Source of the DNA: an uncultured Bacteroides sp.
Lineage (GTDB): Bacteria > Bacteroidota > Bacteroidia > Bacteroidales > Bacteroidaceae
Assembly (NCBI GenBank): GCA_905198575.1
Contig: CAJKDC010000001.1
Span: forward strand, 47,770 to 111,769
Reading direction: 5' to 3'
DNA length: 64,000 nt
Made by a program: the position numbers and the translations under genes. Under the pieces are notes generated by a model that had not been told where the DNA came from, did not search any database, and saw only the letters and a list, made by a program, of their open reading frames with translations. The stretch's first letter is position 1. Each line of letters opens with the position of its first letter. Shown here piece by piece: positions 54,353 through 63,985 of the stretch.

Positions 54353-56716
54353 ATGATTAAAAAATTAGGAATGCTTTCTTTAATAGGATGTCTGTTTATG
54401 GTGTCCTGTACTTCGGAAAGCAAAAAGACTTCAACCTCTCAACAAGAGTCGCTAACTCAGTATGTAGAGCCACGGATTGGAACGGCACACTGCCGGTGGT
54501 TTCATTTTGCTCCTGGAGCCATGCCGTTCGGACTGGCCAAGCCTGCTGCTGCCACCAATGCAAGTGTAGGAAACAAATCGGGATGGGAAGCAACCGGATA
54601 CGATTATCGGGATACTTCCATAGAAGGTTTTCCGTGTCTGCATGAATTCCAGGTAGGCGGAATTGTCCTCATGCCTACAATTGGAGAACTTAAAACTGTT
54701 CCCGGAGCCGTAAACTCAACAGGTGAAGGATACCGTTCAGCTTTCGATCATGCGGACGAAGTAGCTACTGCCGGATATTATTCGGTATTGCTGAAAGATT
54801 ATCAAGTTAAAGCCGAACTGACAGCTACTCCCCGTGTTGCTTTCCAGCGCTATACTTACCCCAAGAGCGACAGCAGTCACATCCTGTTTGATATAGGCAA
54901 CAGACAGGGTGAAAGTGGTCCTGTAGTAGATGCTGAAGTTTCAATAGTAAGCAACGATCTGGTAGAAGGATGGGTAAAGACACTGCCGGAATACAGTAAA
55001 AAATACCAGGATGGCGCAACGGTTACCATGTATTTTTCGGCAAAACTGGATAAGCCAGCCCAGTCATTCGGTACATTTAAAGGCAAATCTGTCCAAGCGA
55101 ATGAAAAGAACTGTAAGGGAACGGGAGCTGGAGCTTACCTTACTTACAGCACACAGGATGGTGAAAGCATTACGGCAAAAGTAGGACTCTCGTATACTTC
55201 GGTCGACAATGCGCGTTTAAATCGTGAAACAGAAACTCAGAACGATCAGCTGACATTCGACCAGGCTCACGAAACATCTCATAATACGTGGGAAGCTTAT
55301 CTGGGCCGTATCCGTGTAGAAACTCCGGTCAAAGAAGATAAAATCAAATTCTACACCGGACTTTATCATGCTATTCTCGGACGTGGATTGGCAAGCGATG
55401 TCAACGGAGCATATCCCAAAAATGACGGTACCATCGGACAGCTTCCGATGGAAAGCGGAACACCCAAGTTCTCTTTCTACAATACAGACGGAATATGGGG
55501 AGGCCAATGGAACCTTATACAGGTATGGGCACTGGCCTATCCTGAGTATCTTTCAGATTACGTAAGTACTCATCTTCAGGTATTCAAAGATACAGGCTGG
55601 TTAGGCGATGGACTGGCATGCAGCCGGTATGTATCGGGAGTAGGTACCAATCAGTTGGGTAACGTGATTGCAGCTGCCTACCTGTGTGGAATACGTGATT
55701 TCGACGTAGAAACAGGCTATGCTGCAGCTAGAAAGAATGAGCTGGATGGAAAGAACCGTCCGATGGGAGCCGGTAAACTGGATACTGAGTTGTTCGTAAA
55801 ATACGGCTACGTACCTCATAAAGATAAAGGTCCTTATCCTGATGAAGCCTGGATGTTTTCCGCATCGCACACACTGGAGTATTCATTTGGAGCATACGCT
55901 GTAGCGCAAATGGCAAAAGCATTGGGCAAGACAGCAGACTATGATAAGCTGATGGATTTATCCAAAGGTTGGGAACGTATCTACAACACAGAGACCAACC
56001 TGATTCAGCCTAAATGGGAAAACGGACAGTTTATTGATAATTTTGACCCTATGCAGGTATGGAGAGGTTTCCAGGAAGGCAATGCATATCAGTATACATT
56101 CTACGTTCCACATGATGCCAAAAATCTAATCGCAAAAATGGGTACAGAAGAATTTACTGAAAGACTGGACAGCATCTTTATTGTTTCGCAAGATAAGATT
56201 TTCAGTGGTGGCAAAAATATAGATGCATTTGCCGGTCTGCAAACATACTACAATCAAGGTAACCAGCCTTGTCTGCATATTTCGTGGCTGTTTAACCAAG
56301 CCGGAAAATATCACCTTACTCAAAAATGGGTGCGTGCTATCCTGGATGAATTCTACGGCACAGACGGAATACACGGTTACGGATACGGACAGGATGAAGA
56401 CCAAGGACAATTGGGAGCATGGTATGTCATTTCTTCTTTGGGCATATTTGATGTAAAAGGACTGGCATCCATCGAACCGACTTTTGCTTTAGGAAGTACA
56501 CTTTTTGATAAGGTTACTATTCAGCTTAATAAAGACTACTATCCGGGGGATACTTTCGTCATTGAAGCAAATAATAATAATAATAACAATGTATATGTGA
56601 AGGACTATATTCTGAATGGCCAGAAACTGTCGAATCCGGAAGTCAAATTCAAAGATGTTGTTGCAGGTGGCAAATTAGAAGTTACCATGGATTCTGTAGC
56701 AACTGATAAGTATTAA
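54353..56716 (+). CDS. GH92 alpha-mannosidase family protein
   Basis: A 787-residue lipoprotein (lipobox MVSC with Cys, then TSESKKTS, no acidic export signal). An N-terminal beta-sandwich (YVEPRIGTAHCRWFHFAPGA, GYDYRDTSIEGFPCLHEFQV) joins an (alpha/alpha)6 barrel with WRGFQEGNAYQYTFYVPHD and PCLHISWLFNQAGKYH. GH92 enzymes are calcium-dependent inverting exo-alpha-mannosidases. Where most members read NDDxGxxSAWY, this one reads QDEDQGQLGAWYVIS, so it belongs to a divergent branch with possibly different linkage or substrate. A run of six Asn (near residue 742) comes from an AAT repeat. Co-directional with GH38. Confidence 0.92.
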   Translation: MIKKLGMLSLIGCLFMVSCTSESKKTSTSQQESLTQYVEPRIGTAHCRWFHFAPGAMPFGLAKPAAATNASVGNKSGWEATGYDYRDTSIEGFPCLHEFQVGGIVLMPTIGELKTVPGAVNSTGEGYRSAFDHADEVATAGYYSVLLKDYQVKAELTATPRVAFQRYTYPKSDSSHILFDIGNRQGESGPVVDAEVSIVSNDLVEGWVKTLPEYSKKYQDGATVTMYFSAKLDKPAQSFGTFKGKSVQANEKNCKGTGAGAYLTYSTQDGESITAKVGLSYTSVDNARLNRETETQNDQLTFDQAHETSHNTWEAYLGRIRVETPVKEDKIKFYTGLYHAILGRGLASDVNGAYPKNDGTIGQLPMESGTPKFSFYNTDGIWGGQWNLIQVWALAYPEYLSDYVSTHLQVFKDTGWLGDGLACSRYVSGVGTNQLGNVIAAAYLCGIRDFDVETGYAAARKNELDGKNRPMGAGKLDTELFVKYGYVPHKDKGPYPDEAWMFSASHTLEYSFGAYAVAQMAKALGKTADYDKLMDLSKGWERIYNTETNLIQPKWENGQFIDNFDPMQVWRGFQEGNAYQYTFYVPHDAKNLIAKMGTEEFTERLDSIFIVSQDKIFSGGKNIDAFAGLQTYYNQGNQPCLHISWLFNQAGKYHLTQKWVRAILDEFYGTDGIHGYGYGQDEDQGQLGAWYVISSLGIFDVKGLASIEPTFALGSTLFDKVTIQLNKDYYPGDTFVIEANNNNNNNVYVKDYILNGQKLSNPEVKFKDVVAGGKLEVTMDSVATDKY

Positions 56717-56739
56717 ACAAAGAGGGCTTATAAAAAAGA

Positions 56740-56793
56740 ACAGCAGAAAAACCGGGCTTTCATGCTTTTCGGTTTTTCTGCTGTCGTCTTTTT
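56740..56793 (+). terminator. Terminator after the GH92 gene
   Basis: Perfect 15-bp stem (56740-56754 with 56770-56784) and a 15-base loop, then CGTCTTTTT. The first arm is preceded by an A run, so it may also stop transcripts of the converging susD gene. Confidence 0.85.
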
Positions 56794-56870
56794 AAAAAAG
56801 ACCTTGCACTTTTCAAAATGTTACCTTAAAAAATCTGGTTGTCAACCAACTATCACGTAGAAACAGTTCA

Positions 56871-58499
56871 TTAACGTTTCAAGTTCGGATTTTTCTGAGA
56901 ATCAGTATCCGGATAAGGCAGATACATCAAATCATCATTCCAAGTTTTATTCGTCAGTTCCACACCTTCCGTAGCAGTTACACCCGGTACGATTTCTACT
57001 GGTGCATTAGCAGCACGTTCGGCAAATGTATTTTTCAATTCGTTCATACGGAACTGGTCTGCACGACGGGTAACCAAAGCTACCCAATATCCGGCTACTT
57101 CCCATCCGTGTTCCTGATAGGCTGCATTAGCCAACTGGTCGGCCGACATATTGTCAATGGCAACACCGTCTACTACATTCACCAAATCAGCATTAACAGC
57201 TCTTGCTCTTACACGTTTCAGACATTGTTTAGCCAAACTTAAATCGGCTTTTCCGCTACGAGCTGCAGATTCGGCATACCACAAAAGTACTTCAGAATAA
57301 CGAATCAGGCGGTGACGGTGGTCGTTACACATATTCTGGCTCTTAGGCAATCTATAATCATAAGGAGCATCGATATTTTTCTTGGTTGCCGGATCCCAGT
57401 TCACAGAAAATACACTGAACATTGGGTGGTATTCGTTTACATAAGGAGTACCGTCGGGCTTTTTATCCCACCAGTTTACCAAAGTTCCATCAGTCAACAG
57501 AATCTGCGGATCGTAAGTTGCATCTTTACGAGGACCTTCGGGGAAACGTTTCCAGAAACGGATTTCTCCCCAACCGTCTCCCCAGCCACCCAGAGATTCA
57601 AAGACATTACAAGAAGTAAGTTCTGAATCTTGAGCCCAATCAACGATCGGCGAATAATTAATACCTAATACAGTCTCATTATTATAGTTATTGCTCATAG
57701 CATATACATTCTTGTAGTCTGCATCCATTTCCAGACCGTATTCACCTTCTTTCTGAATTACTTCCAGCGCTTTTTCGGCTGCCTTACCATAGTATTCGGC
57801 ACCTTTGTTCAACGGCCAACCTGCCATAGCCATATATACAGCAGCCAGAGTTGACTTGACAGCCTGCTGAGTTACATAAACATTTACTCCATTTAAAAAG
57901 CGCGGTGCATTAGAGTAAGAAGACGGGAGACTTTCAGCTGCCAGCAAATCATCCAGAATATACTGGTAGATTGTTTCCACCGGTGTGAGTTCTGCTGTAA
58001 AGTCGTCATTCTCATTATCCATATTCACCGGCAATGGTCCATACAAACGTACCAATGTGAAATAAGCATAAGCTCTCCAATAACGTGCCTGGCCAATTGC
58101 AATATTCTTTTCTTCCTCACTGGTAGGTGTTTTATCACCGTTATTGATGATAAGGTTTGCTGCCTTGATGATTTCATAGTGTCTGTTCCAGCAGTCCTTT
58201 ACACCTTTATTTGAGTTTGTAGGAGCAAATTTATCCATTTCGGCAGCAGCCTGTTTATTACTACCGGGATTGGTGGTGATATCATCACCCTGCCACTGCG
58301 GATACTGCATGTTTGTAAAGATTTGTGAAGCATTGACCTTGCTATACAAGGCATACACACTCATGTTCAGTTCATCCTGAGTTGAGAAATAATTCTCAGG
58401 AACCAGCATTCCCTGTGGCTTTTCATCTAGGAAATCACTGCAAGAAGTTGATAAAACAGATGCGGCAAACAGGCATCCCAATAATATAGTATTTTTCAT
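56871..58499 (-). CDS. SusD/RagB-like outer-membrane lipoprotein (second pair)
   Basis: A 542-residue SusD-family protein. The lipobox STSC is followed by SDFLDEKPQG, an acidic surface-export signal together with the standard SusD N-terminus. TPR-like helices include NIAIGQARYWRAYAYFTLVR and LYGPLPVN, and the C-terminal region has HRLIRYSEVLLWYAESAARS, the usual SusD RYAEVLL-type motif. It binds glycan at the surface and caps the SusC channel. It starts 19 bases after the end of the paired SusC gene. Ligand inferred from neighbours: a host-type oligosaccharide. Confidence 0.95.
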   Translation of the reverse strand: MKNTILLGCLFAASVLSTSCSDFLDEKPQGMLVPENYFSTQDELNMSVYALYSKVNASQIFTNMQYPQWQGDDITTNPGSNKQAAAEMDKFAPTNSNKGVKDCWNRHYEIIKAANLIINNGDKTPTSEEEKNIAIGQARYWRAYAYFTLVRLYGPLPVNMDNENDDFTAELTPVETIYQYILDDLLAAESLPSSYSNAPRFLNGVNVYVTQQAVKSTLAAVYMAMAGWPLNKGAEYYGKAAEKALEVIQKEGEYGLEMDADYKNVYAMSNNYNNETVLGINYSPIVDWAQDSELTSCNVFESLGGWGDGWGEIRFWKRFPEGPRKDATYDPQILLTDGTLVNWWDKKPDGTPYVNEYHPMFSVFSVNWDPATKKNIDAPYDYRLPKSQNMCNDHRHRLIRYSEVLLWYAESAARSGKADLSLAKQCLKRVRARAVNADLVNVVDGVAIDNMSADQLANAAYQEHGWEVAGYWVALVTRRADQFRMNELKNTFAERAANAPVEIVPGVTATEGVELTNKTWNDDLMYLPYPDTDSQKNPNLKR

Positions 58500-58518
58500 A
58501 TCAGTCTAAAATATAAAA

Positions 58519-61500
58519 TTAGAAATTCATACGTACACCAAAAGTAAATGTTCTTGGGGTTGGATAAGCTCCCATATCGATACCGGCATCAACATCGACA
58601 TTTGAGTTAGAGAATGTTGATCCAGCAGGGTCCAAACCTTTATAACCTGTGATGGTAAATAAGTTCTGGCAACTGAATGACAAGCGAATATCAGCAAATT
58701 TTGTCATCTTTCTAGGGAAAGTATACGACAAACTGATGTTTTCCAAGCGAACAAAGTCGGCCTTTTCCATCCACTTGGTAGATACTGCCTGGTAATTATT
58801 ACCTGTACCTGTCAAGCTTGGATATTCAGCGCTTTGTCCAATCTTGTCAAATCCGTTTACATATGCATCTCTCAATGTAATGAAACGAGAATCACCTACC
58901 ATCGAAGCCATGGTGTAACGAACCAGATTCAAACGTTCTGCACCAAATGAACCGTTGAAGAAGATGTTCAAATCCCAGTTCTTGTAAGTCAACGTATTGT
59001 TCCATCCGATTGTAAAATCAGGAGTTGCCTTACCAATGACAGTACGGTCTGAACCATCGATAACACCATTTCCATCACGGTCCAAATAGGTATCATTACC
59101 ATTAGCATCGAGTCCTGTCCACTCATATCCATAGAAAGAACCAATTGCATATCCAGGTTTGATAATTGAAGCTTCGTCTACCATACCTGCTGCCGGTTTA
59201 GAGCCAAAGAAAAAGTCGTTTTCACCACCGGCCAGTCTTTCAACACGGTTCTTCAGATAAGTTCCGTTCAATGTAGTTGACCAGTTGAAGTTCTTGTTCT
59301 GAACTAAAGTTGCACTAATTGATATATCAACACCCTTATTGCTGATTTCACCATCGTTCACCCAATAAGTAGATCCACCTTTGTAACCTGGCATGGTTTT
59401 CTGCAGCAAGGCATCTGTAGTCCGCTTATTAAAGTAGTCCACACTTACATTCAATCGGCGATTCAACAATGAAAAGTCGACACCTATATCAAACTGGCGA
59501 GTTTTTTCCCAAGTCAAATCTGGAGTTGCAATATCAGAAGCCCAATAACCTGTATAATCACTGGTTGTACCAAAATTATATTTCAATTTGGTCATCAATC
59601 CTAGAGTTGAATAAGGGTCGATTGCCTGGTTACCTACAATACCGTAGCTGGCACGAACTTTCAAATCCTGAACTGCCGATACATTTTTCATGAATTTTTC
59701 GTTGCTCACTGTCCATGCAGCTGCCACTGATGGGAAATATCCCCACTTGTTCTTACTGAAACGTGAAGAACCATCGGCACGGAATGTAGCTGTCAACAAA
59801 TAACGTTCATCGTAATTATACAGCACACGTCCTACTCCAGACATCAAAGCCCACTCAGTTATACCATTGGTAGCTGTAATACTTTGTGCCATATTTACAT
59901 CCCACCATCCTACACTTTCCGTAAGAAGATTTTTACCGGTAATTCCCAAGGTACGCGCCTGATGCTTGGTCACTTCGTATACAGCAGTCGCAGTCAGCGA
60001 ATGCTTGTCCCACTGTCCCATGTAAGTAAGGTTGTTAGAGCTTTGCAACATCATGCTATACGCATCCGAGTTGCCCATTCCGTTACTTGGGTTTACACGG
60101 GTTGATGAGAATGAATAAGATTTCGTATCGTTATAATCAATACCATTGGTAGAAGTAAATGTCAAGCCTTTCAACAATTTGAATCGAAGGTCTACATAAC
60201 CATTGAATACATTGGTCATAGTCTCACCTCCATGCAATCTCAAAATACCTACGGGGTTGCCGACTATGGCATTATACTGGTCTTTATTATAATTACCGTT
60301 TTCGTCCATCATAGTCATTGTGGGCGAATAGTTCAAAGCTATCCAGATAGGATTATCCTTACCTGTAGCAAAGTTTCCACCATTACGGATGCTGTGTGAG
60401 GCATTGACATCGGCTGTTATGTGCAACCAAGGAGTCACATCAGAAGTGATATTGGCTTTAGCCTGATAACGTTCGTTCTTTGAATTGATTACTACACCGG
60501 TCTGCCCCATGTAGTTACCTGAAATATAATATTGGGTTTTCTCATTACCACTGCTGATTGCTACTTTATAGTTCTGAGTAATACCACTGCGGAATATCTC
60601 ATCCTGCCAGTTGATACCTGCCGTTCCGTTTTTATAAGCATTCAGGTCACTTTCAGAGAATGTGGTACCCTTTACTTCGGTCAATGCCATAGCATATTCG
60701 TACGGGCTCAATACATCATAACGTTTATAGACATTAGATACACCTACCGATGCATCAAGCGTAATCTGCGTTCTTCCGGCCTGACCAGTCTTGGTAGTAA
60801 TCAGAACAACACCATTCGAACCACGAGAACCATAGATTGCCGTTGATGAAGCATCCTTCAAAACCTGCATGGATTTGATATCTTCTGGGTTAATACCATC
60901 CAAGCCACTTTCACGTACAATTCCATCTACGACGTACAACGGGTCATTGCTCTTATTGACAGAACCAGAACCACGAACACGAATTTTTACACTTCCACCC
61001 GGAACACCACTGTTCTCTACTTGCACACCAGCTACACGACCTTGCAAGGCATCGGCTACTCGGGTTACAGGCTGATCTTTGAAATTCTTATTATCAAGTA
61101 CAGCTACAGAACCAGCCAAATCGGCTTTCTTTACAGCACCATAACCGATTACGACTACTTCGTCCAGCTTTTTCGTATCTTCCTGCAATACGACTTTTAT
61201 TTCTTTTCCCTGTGAAGCTGGAACTTCCTTGCTTTCATATCCTATATAAGAGAAAACCAGAACAGCACCTGGAGAAACATTTAATGTAAAGTTTCCATCA
61301 TAATCGGTAATCGTACCGTTAGATGTATTTTTTTCAAGCACGTTTACACCAATAAGTGATTCGCCTTTTGTATCGACAACTTGACCTTTAATGCTAATAG
61401 TTTGTTGCTGTGCAGCGACTACAGAATTATTGGCAGCAGAAGCAAATGTAAAATTACCAACAGCCATCAAACTGCCCAAAACTACAGGAAACATACGCAA

Positions 61501-61557
61501 CATTCTTTTAGAATATAAAGTTGCAGCTTCCATGTTTGAATTGTTTTTATTATTCAT
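58519..61557 (-). CDS. SusC-like TonB-dependent outer-membrane transporter (second pair)
   Basis: About 1012 residues from the ATG at 61555-61557 (MNNKNNSNMEAATLYSKR); a longer frame back to 61614 would start upstream of a likely transcription start. The signal peptide reads FPVVLGSLMAVGNFTFASAA. Next come a carboxypeptidase-like domain (KGQVVDTKGESLIGVNVLEK), the plug with KKLDEVVVIGYGAVKK, DPLYVVDGIV and ISMQV-like IKSMQVLKDASSTAIYGSRG, and a barrel ending PTPRTFTFGVRMNF. SusC/SusD pairs import oligosaccharides with energy from TonB. Unlike the first SusC in the window, this one is uninterrupted. It is divergent from the HTCS sensor, which probably controls it. Confidence 0.95.
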   Translation of the reverse strand: MNNKNNSNMEAATLYSKRMLRMFPVVLGSLMAVGNFTFASAANNSVVAAQQQTISIKGQVVDTKGESLIGVNVLEKNTSNGTITDYDGNFTLNVSPGAVLVFSYIGYESKEVPASQGKEIKVVLQEDTKKLDEVVVIGYGAVKKADLAGSVAVLDNKNFKDQPVTRVADALQGRVAGVQVENSGVPGGSVKIRVRGSGSVNKSNDPLYVVDGIVRESGLDGINPEDIKSMQVLKDASSTAIYGSRGSNGVVLITTKTGQAGRTQITLDASVGVSNVYKRYDVLSPYEYAMALTEVKGTTFSESDLNAYKNGTAGINWQDEIFRSGITQNYKVAISSGNEKTQYYISGNYMGQTGVVINSKNERYQAKANITSDVTPWLHITADVNASHSIRNGGNFATGKDNPIWIALNYSPTMTMMDENGNYNKDQYNAIVGNPVGILRLHGGETMTNVFNGYVDLRFKLLKGLTFTSTNGIDYNDTKSYSFSSTRVNPSNGMGNSDAYSMMLQSSNNLTYMGQWDKHSLTATAVYEVTKHQARTLGITGKNLLTESVGWWDVNMAQSITATNGITEWALMSGVGRVLYNYDERYLLTATFRADGSSRFSKNKWGYFPSVAAAWTVSNEKFMKNVSAVQDLKVRASYGIVGNQAIDPYSTLGLMTKLKYNFGTTSDYTGYWASDIATPDLTWEKTRQFDIGVDFSLLNRRLNVSVDYFNKRTTDALLQKTMPGYKGGSTYWVNDGEISNKGVDISISATLVQNKNFNWSTTLNGTYLKNRVERLAGGENDFFFGSKPAAGMVDEASIIKPGYAIGSFYGYEWTGLDANGNDTYLDRDGNGVIDGSDRTVIGKATPDFTIGWNNTLTYKNWDLNIFFNGSFGAERLNLVRYTMASMVGDSRFITLRDAYVNGFDKIGQSAEYPSLTGTGNNYQAVSTKWMEKADFVRLENISLSYTFPRKMTKFADIRLSFSCQNLFTITGYKGLDPAGSTFSNSNVDVDAGIDMGAYPTPRTFTFGVRMNF

Positions 61558-61611
61558 AATATTAATAAAATAAGGATTTAAAAGCTGGTTAAATAAATAT
61601 TTTAAGTAATG

Positions 61612-61619
61612 CAAATTTA
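61612..61619 (-). promoter_or_regulatory. Candidate -7 box for the second SusC/SusD pair
   Basis: The minus strand reads TAAATTTG, 55 bases before the start at 61557. A second copy of the same octamer lies at 61682-61689. Confidence 0.45.
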
Positions 61620-61681
61620 AGAGATAAGATTTAATACTAATCTATTATTTATCTAAGTCTATCAATCTGCTCAACATGCCG

Positions 61682-61689
61682 CAAATTTA
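61682..61689 (-). promoter_or_regulatory. Second candidate -7 box upstream of SusC
   Basis: Another TAAATTTG on the minus strand, 125 bases before the SusC start, giving a longer leader if used. The rest of the gap between SusC and the HTCS shows no other feature. Confidence 0.35.
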
Positions 61690-61834
61690 AAATTTTGATT
61701 ATTAAAGCACTTCCAGACTTAACTAAATAACTTCCAAAAACAACTATTATCTAAAAATGGATGTGTTATGAGATATTTTTGGATATTTACTCATTCTTTA
61801 CCTTAAGACAGGCGTAACATTTAAATTATTTTAG

Positions 61835-61842
61835 TATATTTG
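61835..61842 (+). promoter_or_regulatory. Candidate -7 box for the HTCS sensor gene
   Basis: TATATTTG fits TAnnTTTG, 23 bases before the ATG at 61865. Confidence 0.45.
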
Positions 61843-61864
61843 CTTATTATCTAATACGGAAATC

Positions 61865-63985
61865 ATGAATAGATTTATAAAAATAAAAATAGTTTTTATC
61901 CTATATTTATTATTTTCTTCCTACATAAAAGCAGCTGATAACAATAGCTATAGCTTCAAACAAATCAGTCTGCAAGATGGTATGCCGTCTAAAATTAATT
62001 GTATACATTCTGAAGAAAGAGGTTTTATATGGGCAGGAACCCAAAACGGAGTAATCAGATACGACGGAAAAGTTTTAAGAACTTACAATGCGTTTAATAA
62101 AGAGGATTCACTGCCAAGTAACCGAATTATTGATATTACAGAGGATAATAACCAACAAATATGGGCACTGACATCTGAAGGTATTGCAAAATATTCCCTG
62201 AATTATGACCGTTTTTCCATTCCACTATATAATGGGAAACCCATCATAGCACAATCTGCATGTAAAACAAAAGATGAACTTATTTTTGGCAGCTTCAGAA
62301 AAATCTATAAATACTCATGTCATACCAATCGATTTTCGGAGTTGCTAACGCTTCCTGTAAACGAAAGGTATCAAATACAATCCATCCAACCTTTAAATGA
62401 TAAGGAACTGGTATGTTTTGACAGACGTGAAGGGATATATAAAGTTAATTTGGAAACCAAGCAAACCAAGCAAGTCAAGCTCTGTGATGACAAGTATATC
62501 CTTGATATGAAAATTGACAACAAACAAAATTACTGGCTGTCACCTTATAATAAAGGATTGAAATGTTATTCAAAAGACGGAAAACTTATTGCACATTATA
62601 CTACTGAAAATTCAAAGCTGAACTGCAACATCATTATGTGCATTACCATTGCCGACGGACTGATCTGGTTGGGAACTGATGGAGGTGGAATAAATATTCT
62701 GAACCCACAAACTGGCGAAATTTCCATACTCGAACAAATTTCGGGTGACACACACTCTCTGCCTGTCAATACTATACTATGCCTACATAAAGACTCACAA
62801 AATAACGATGTGTGGGCAGGAAGTAACCGTGGAGGATTGATTAATATCCGAAAAGTTTCTATGAAAACCTATATGGGAGTAATCCTAGGTTATAATAAAG
62901 GATTGAGCGAAAGTACCGTACTTTGCCTCTATGAAGATTCTTTGCTAAACAAGATATGGATAGGAACCGATGGAGGAGGTATCAACAAATTTAACCCTGA
63001 AAATGAGACTTTTCAGCATTATCCCAACACTTGGGGAGATAAGATTGTGTCGATATGTGGCTATAGCGAAAAAGAATTGCTGATTTCGGTTTTTTCAAAA
63101 GGATTGTTTTTGATAAATAAAGACACTGGAGTCAAACGTCCTTTTCTAGACAACATTGAAAATTTAAATCAAAGACTGAAATATAGCGGGTTGTCCGTAA
63201 ATATATTCCAGGAAACACCTCATTCCATACTCATTTTTAGTAACCCTATTTATAGGTATGATATTCGGAGCAATCAATTAATTCCCATAAAAAAGCCCGC
63301 GTCTTTAGAACTTAATACGATGATTTGCCCTATCAAACAAAACGAGAAAGCAATCTATTTACACGACTTATATAATATCTATCGAATTAGAAAGGATAAA
63401 GATGAAATAGAAGTCATTTACCAATTTGAAGGAAAAGATGAAGTAAATACCATCACACAAGATAAAAATGGCATTTTCTGGATAGCTTCATCAACAGGAT
63501 TGTCCACCTATAACCCTCGCAATAAAAAATATGAAAAGATAGAAACCCAACTTTTCCATGAAGTCTCAAGTTTACTCTGTGACAATAATGGCCATATATG
63601 GATAGGCACTGAAAAAAATTTGTTTTCCTATCAGCCAGAGACCAAACAGTTCGTCCTATACGGAGAATCGGATGGAATTATTTCAAATGAATATATAGCT
63701 AAAGCACGGTTGCTATCCAAATCTGGTAATATTTACCTTGGAGGAGTAAAAGGACTGCTGTTTGCTAAACCTAATGCATCTTTAAAACAAAAAACGCCAC
63801 AGCCTAACTTACACCTAATCGGATTTGCCGTAGGAGGAGAAAACAGGATGGCTCAGATAAAAAATATGCAAGCCAAAGTACCCTGGAACAGTAAAAACAT
63901 TAAAATCAGGGTTATGCCTTTTGGTGAAGATATATTAAGAATGCGAATCAGCAGTTGGCTTTCTGATTCAAAAATTAAAAATTAA
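61865..63985 (+). CDS. HTCS-type periplasmic sensor, ends early before kinase domains
   Basis: A 706-codon frame with signal sequence IVFILYLLFSSYIKAAD and two seven-bladed propellers of Reg_prop repeats (GMPSKINCIHSEERGFIWAG, SNRIIDITEDNNQQIWALTS, DGLIWLGTDGGGINILNPQT, NGIFWIASSTGLSTYNPR, NGHIWIGTEKNLFSY). This is the sensor half of an HTCS that usually continues through a Y_Y_Y domain, a membrane helix, kinase, receiver and AraC HTH. Here the frame enters the expected Y_Y_Y start (KIRVMPFGEDILRMRISSWL) and stops at 63983-63985. Only 15 bases remain, so I cannot see whether the kinase part lies beyond in another frame. It is divergent from the second SusC and is its likely regulator, if functional. 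Confidence 0.85.
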   Translation: MNRFIKIKIVFILYLLFSSYIKAADNNSYSFKQISLQDGMPSKINCIHSEERGFIWAGTQNGVIRYDGKVLRTYNAFNKEDSLPSNRIIDITEDNNQQIWALTSEGIAKYSLNYDRFSIPLYNGKPIIAQSACKTKDELIFGSFRKIYKYSCHTNRFSELLTLPVNERYQIQSIQPLNDKELVCFDRREGIYKVNLETKQTKQVKLCDDKYILDMKIDNKQNYWLSPYNKGLKCYSKDGKLIAHYTTENSKLNCNIIMCITIADGLIWLGTDGGGINILNPQTGEISILEQISGDTHSLPVNTILCLHKDSQNNDVWAGSNRGGLINIRKVSMKTYMGVILGYNKGLSESTVLCLYEDSLLNKIWIGTDGGGINKFNPENETFQHYPNTWGDKIVSICGYSEKELLISVFSKGLFLINKDTGVKRPFLDNIENLNQRLKYSGLSVNIFQETPHSILIFSNPIYRYDIRSNQLIPIKKPASLELNTMICPIKQNEKAIYLHDLYNIYRIRKDKDEIEVIYQFEGKDEVNTITQDKNGIFWIASSTGLSTYNPRNKKYEKIETQLFHEVSSLLCDNNGHIWIGTEKNLFSYQPETKQFVLYGESDGIISNEYIAKARLLSKSGNIYLGGVKGLLFAKPNASLKQKTPQPNLHLIGFAVGGENRMAQIKNMQAKVPWNSKNIKIRVMPFGEDILRMRISSWLSDSKIKN

